From: an uncultured Polynucleobacter sp.
Lineage (GTDB): Bacteria > Pseudomonadota > Gammaproteobacteria > Burkholderiales > Burkholderiaceae
NCBI GenBank assembly: GCA_937996825.1
Contig: CALKUJ010000277.1
Span: forward strand, 1-9,638
DNA length: 9,638 bases
Direction of reading: 5' to 3'
Positions 7,116 to 9,638 of this stretch are shown here, piece by piece. The notes below the pieces were generated by a model that saw only the letters and a program-made list of their open reading frames with translations, had not been told where the DNA came from and ran no database searches. The first letter of the stretch is position 1. Each line of letters opens with the position of its first letter. Both the position numbers and the translations under genes were made by a program.

Positions 7116-7707
7116 AAATTTTATTGTGTATGCCGTGATCGGATTAATTCCGTTTGCCTCGAATGCTGCTGGTGGCGAGTTTTACCAGTTAGACGAAGGT
7201 GTTGGAGGTGGTTCAGCTGTAATTGCAAAAGAAGTTGGTGCTTGGCAATTAACGGGTGCCTACAGTAAATGGAGTAGCACTGGTAAGTCTTTAAGTGGAA
7301 GCGCTGTGCGTAATGTATTTGCCCGTAACGAGGGAGATACAACAGTCAAATTTAGCGTGGGTCTGGGTGGGATATCTCATCACTCAGATCCATCTGCAGC
7401 ATCTCCAAGTGCCTCATCAGTAGGTTTGAAATTGAATGCAGAAAGCTTTACAAAATTTGATAAATCATCGGTCTACACACTTGCTGAGTACAACACGGCG
7501 TTCAGAACATGGCTTGGCGTTGTCCAGGTAAAACCTTTGAATAGTCAAGTTGGCGTCGAATGGAGTGCCGTTGGCGACGATCGATGGTATGTCGGTCATA
7601 AGGTGGCAATGACGTGGCGCTTAAGGAACTCTCCCTGGTCATTGCGTGTTGGACATCAGTTGAAAGATGGAGCTAACTTCATTGGTGTTTCGTACAACAC
7701 GTTTTGA
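7108..7707 (+). CDS. Exported small protein, probable outer-membrane beta-barrel
   Basis: The product has 199 residues. Residues 1-20 are a Sec signal peptide (MFKNF, hydrophobic core, cleavage after SNA). The mature 179 residues have no hydrophobic helix. They are rich in Gly, Ser, Thr and aromatics and show alternating strands such as WQLTGAYSKW, TVKFSVGLGG, GVVQVKP, QVGVEW, VAMTWRL and WSLRVGHQL. The chain ends in SYNTF, and a C-terminal phenylalanine is the usual beta-barrel assembly signal. The size would suit a barrel of about eight strands. The start is supported by GGGAG at 7098-7102, and the gene overlaps the synthase by 8 bases. By position it may serve as the outer-membrane component of polysaccharide export or anchoring, reminiscent of the BcsS proteins of some cellulose operons. 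I cannot show homology to BcsS from sequence alone. Confidence 0.75.
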   Translation: MFKNFIVYAVIGLIPFASNAAGGEFYQLDEGVGGGSAVIAKEVGAWQLTGAYSKWSSTGKSLSGSAVRNVFARNEGDTTVKFSVGLGGISHHSDPSAASPSASSVGLKLNAESFTKFDKSSVYTLAEYNTAFRTWLGVVQVKPLNSQVGVEWSAVGDDRWYVGHKVAMTWRLRNSPWSLRVGHQLKDGANFIGVSYNTF

Positions 7708-7712
7708 TTTTT

Positions 7713-7716
7713 GGAG
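7713..7716 (+). promoter_or_regulatory. Ribosome binding site of the hybrid kinase gene
   Basis: GGAG lies 6 bases upstream of the ATG at 7723. This rules out the in-frame TTG at 7711, which overlaps the Shine-Dalgarno itself. Start 7723 leaves a 15-base gap after the barrel-protein stop. Confidence 0.75.
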
Positions 7717-7722
7717 AAAGTA

Positions 7723-9357
7723 ATGTTTGAAAAATTGATGAAATCAAAATCCAATCAGGATAAGTTGATCAACAAAATCCACGAGCTAGAGGCTCATGCA
7801 CAGCGTCAGTCCGAAATCATTCAGCATTTGCAATCACAAGTCAGCGGAGGCTTTAGTGCCGACTTTAAAGACTTCCCTGGACTGGCACTGAAAACTTCTT
7901 TTTCAGTATCAAATGCCAAAGAGTTAAAGCTGGAATTCGCAAGCAGCGGTGCGATCAAATACTTGAAGGCTACCCCTCAAATGTTGCGTGAATCACCTCC
8001 GCTGGCTCTGGATGCATTGACGCAAGAACATCGAACGCGGTTGATCCGAAAGTTGGTCTTGAGTACTCACAATTTGCAACCATTCAGCTTGGAAGTTAGT
8101 TGTCGCTCAGATGTTGGGACGCATTGGCTCAACGTAAGCGTTAACACCTCGGTAATGAGCGGTCGTGTGTACTGGCAGTTCATAGCACTGGACATCACAG
8201 AAATTAAAAGATCAAAAGCATTGGCGCTGGAGTCAAACGAAACGAAATTACTCTTCATGTCCAAGCTAAGCCATACGTTACGAAATCCTTTGAATACGAT
8301 TATGGGATATGCCCAGCTGTTGCGATCTTCAACAGAGGGTGAAACAGCAGCAGAAAATGATGTCGAGGTGATTCTTCAAGGCTGTGAGCGCATGGACATG
8401 ATCCTCAATGACCTGTTTGACATCACTAATTTGGAGCTTGGTGTTTTTGAGTTGAATGAGAAAAACTTTAGCTTGAGAGACTTGCTCGATTCATTGACCA
8501 GTTCTTATGCTAAACAGGCTGAAGATAAAGGAATTGCGTTGGTTTACGACGCGAACGTGCCTCTAATTCAAGTTCGCTCTGATGAGCAACGTATCAAACA
8601 AGCCTTGGCAAACTTATTGACCATTGCAATTAAAAGATCGCCAGTAGGTGCAGTGAACTTCTCGTGTTCCTCAGAGCTACGAGAATCAAGTTTGCATTCA
8701 ACGATCTCTATCGTTGATTCTGGGGAAATAGTGAACGCAGATGCGATTGAACGTATCTTTGATGGTCGTAACTCTTTGCTAAATGCCGATCAATCCAACA
8801 CCAATGTGTTTGTAACTAAAGGCGAGTCTGAGTTGCGAGTTATTAAAAAGATCATCGAAAAATTAGGTGGCTCATTAGGCATTACCTCTACTCCTACTCA
8901 AGGTACTATTTTTCAAGTTCGGATCAGCTTGCCTGTAAGTGGGGTTGATCCGAATGCGATCAAGCAAATTCAAACTGAAAAACAAGAAGCTTTGAAGATT
9001 CTTGTTGTTGACGACTCGATTACGAACCGTCGAATTCTTTCAACATTTTTAGAGCAAAAAGGACATTTTGTAAGTGAGTCTGCCAACGGGGCAGATGCTG
9101 TGCAAATGGCTCAGAAAATCATTCCTGATGTGATCTTCATGGATTTGGATATGCCCGGTTTGAGTGGGCTGAACGCGTCAGTTGCAATTAGAAATTTGGA
9201 CAGCATTGCACGAGAGGCATTCATCGTTGCGACAACGGGACAAGTCTTTGAACGCGACAAACGTGACGCCAAAGCGGCAGGGATGGATGACTTTTTGGCG
9301 AAGCCTTACAACTTCAGCAAAGTGAACGATGTCCTATGTCACTTCAGTTATGTGTAA
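7723..9357 (+). CDS. Cytoplasmic PAS-histidine kinase-receiver hybrid with degenerate ATP-binding boxes
   Basis: This 544-residue protein has no membrane segment. Residues about 8-40 look like a coiled coil, 45-160 like a PAS domain ending in DITEIKRSK (from D157), and 170-235 is a HisKA dimerisation domain with SHTLRNPLN (H184). Residues 270-400 form a HATPase-like domain and 425-540 a receiver. The receiver is complete: acidic pair D430/D431, phospho-acceptor D474 (MDLDMPG), T504/T505 and K527. The kinase half is not. The residue after H184 is Thr instead of Glu/Asp. The N-box reads NLLTIA, with I301 where the Mg-binding Asn is expected. The G1 box reads DSGEIV, with I336 replacing the second glycine. 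The G2 region reads KGESELRV instead of GxGLGL. ATP-dependent autophosphorylation is therefore doubtful. As last gene of the operon it probably regulates polysaccharide output, but its partner is unknown. Confidence 0.9.
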   Translation: MFEKLMKSKSNQDKLINKIHELEAHAQRQSEIIQHLQSQVSGGFSADFKDFPGLALKTSFSVSNAKELKLEFASSGAIKYLKATPQMLRESPPLALDALTQEHRTRLIRKLVLSTHNLQPFSLEVSCRSDVGTHWLNVSVNTSVMSGRVYWQFIALDITEIKRSKALALESNETKLLFMSKLSHTLRNPLNTIMGYAQLLRSSTEGETAAENDVEVILQGCERMDMILNDLFDITNLELGVFELNEKNFSLRDLLDSLTSSYAKQAEDKGIALVYDANVPLIQVRSDEQRIKQALANLLTIAIKRSPVGAVNFSCSSELRESSLHSTISIVDSGEIVNADAIERIFDGRNSLLNADQSNTNVFVTKGESELRVIKKIIEKLGGSLGITSTPTQGTIFQVRISLPVSGVDPNAIKQIQTEKQEALKILVVDDSITNRRILSTFLEQKGHFVSESANGADAVQMAQKIIPDVIFMDLDMPGLSGLNASVAIRNLDSIAREAFIVATTGQVFERDKRDAKAAGMDDFLAKPYNFSKVNDVLCHFSYV

Positions 9358-9359
9358 CT

Positions 9360-9377
9360 ATCTAGCAGCTGTTAGAT
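9360..9377. repeat. 18-base inverted repeat between convergent genes
   Basis: ATCTAGCAGCTGTTAGAT is symmetrical except for one G-T pair. It starts 2 bases after the kinase stop and contains the stop codon of the convergent gene (9372-9374). It can fold on either strand but has no T-run on either side, so it may be a weak bidirectional terminator, an RNA 3'-end stabiliser or chance. Confidence 0.4.
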
Positions 9378-9638
9378 CCCAATGGCTTTTCTAATCCAAA
9401 AGCCTAAAGTGTTAGCAGACAGTGGCTTTTTTAGAATGCTCTCGATGCCGCGCTCTTTGTATTTAGCAGTTGCTGACGCGTCAATGCTGCCAGAGTAAAC
9501 AACAACTTGCACTTTAGGATCAAGCCATTGTTTGAGGTAGTCGAACAGTTCCCAACCTTTGACTCCAGCTACATCGTGGTCCAGAACCAAGAGCTGAAAT
9601 TTTGTTTTCTTTGCCAAATCAATGGCTTCATGGACTGA
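9372..9638 (-). CDS. Response-regulator receiver domain protein, 5' end cut by window edge
   Basis: The frame is open to the window edge, so the TTG at 9617 is internal and the visible 88 codons are the C-terminal part of a longer protein. They cover most of a receiver domain: the beta-3 strand and phospho-acceptor in LLVLDHDVAG (Asp at 9579-9581), the switch serine in VVVYSGS, and the conserved lysine in ILKKPLS. The sequence stops shortly after alpha-5 (FWIRKAIGI), so no output domain follows; anything extra must be N-terminal and outside the window. The canonical MPG after the aspartate reads VAG, a mild divergence. It converges on the hybrid kinase gene with 14 bases between stop codons. 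It could be a stand-alone receiver or the last receiver of a larger hybrid protein, and a partner of the neighbouring kinase by position. Confidence 0.85.
   Translation of the reverse strand, partial: SVHEAIDLAKKTKFQLLVLDHDVAGVKGWELFDYLKQWLDPKVQVVVYSGSIDASATAKYKERGIESILKKPLSANTLGFWIRKAIGI
9384..9404. repeat. 7-bp inverted repeat inside the 3' end of the receiver gene
   Basis: GGCTTTT (9384-9390) and AAAAGCC (9398-9404) are perfect complements around a 7-base loop. The repeat is inside the coding sequence of the - strand receiver gene and is followed by no T-run on either strand, so a terminator role is weakly supported. Confidence 0.3.

Noticed and set aside
1..9638. CRISPR arrays, insertion sequences, tRNA or rRNA genes
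   Set aside because: No regularly spaced repeats, transposase motifs, terminal inverted repeats or structured RNA signatures were seen on either strand.

Overview
The window looks like chromosomal DNA of a betaproteobacterium, most likely Burkholderiales. The main reason is the tripartite-tricarboxylate (Bug/TctC) family binding protein at 1006-1995, a family greatly expanded in that order. The MaeB-type malic enzyme beside it has a fully canonical proteobacterial architecture. Base composition is moderate: three lines I counted gave 50% GC (2461-2520), 38% (6961-7020) and 40% (7441-7500). This would suit a low-GC member such as a Polynucleobacter-like lineage, but the genus is a guess.

Region 1 (1-4434) is a C4-dicarboxylate/tartrate metabolism block on the + strand. 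It holds the 3' part of a D(-)-tartrate dehydratase-like enolase-superfamily enzyme, then a periplasmic Bug-type solute receptor 14 bases downstream. A compact intrinsic terminator follows, then an NADP-type malic enzyme with a C-terminal phosphotransacetylase-like domain, closed by a strong terminator. A coherent reading is that the receptor captures tartrate or a related hydroxy-diacid, the dehydratase makes oxaloacetate, and malic enzyme links the C4 pool to pyruvate and NADPH.

Region 2 (4435-4735) is about 300 bases of non-coding DNA with palindromes, a pyrimidine-rich tract and a possible very short leader ORF, but no convincing promoter.

Region 3 (4736-9357) is a tight four-gene + strand operon with gaps of 15 bases or less or short overlaps. 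Its genes are: a small two-TM protein with a predicted periplasmic coiled coil and two cysteines; a cellulose-synthase-like family 2 glycosyltransferase; a small exported protein that looks like an outer-membrane beta-barrel; and a cytoplasmic PAS-histidine kinase-REC hybrid. The synthase keeps all catalytic and gating motifs but has no recognisable c-di-GMP-binding PilZ motifs. The kinase keeps its histidine and an intact receiver, but its ATP-binding boxes are eroded. No bcsB, bcsC or bcsZ is present here. A convergent gene running off the right edge (9638-9372, - strand) encodes another receiver domain. I read region 3 as a candidate minimal beta-glucan-type exopolysaccharide synthesis and secretion locus, controlled by phospho-signalling rather than by direct c-di-GMP binding to the synthase. 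It is the most unusual part of the window.
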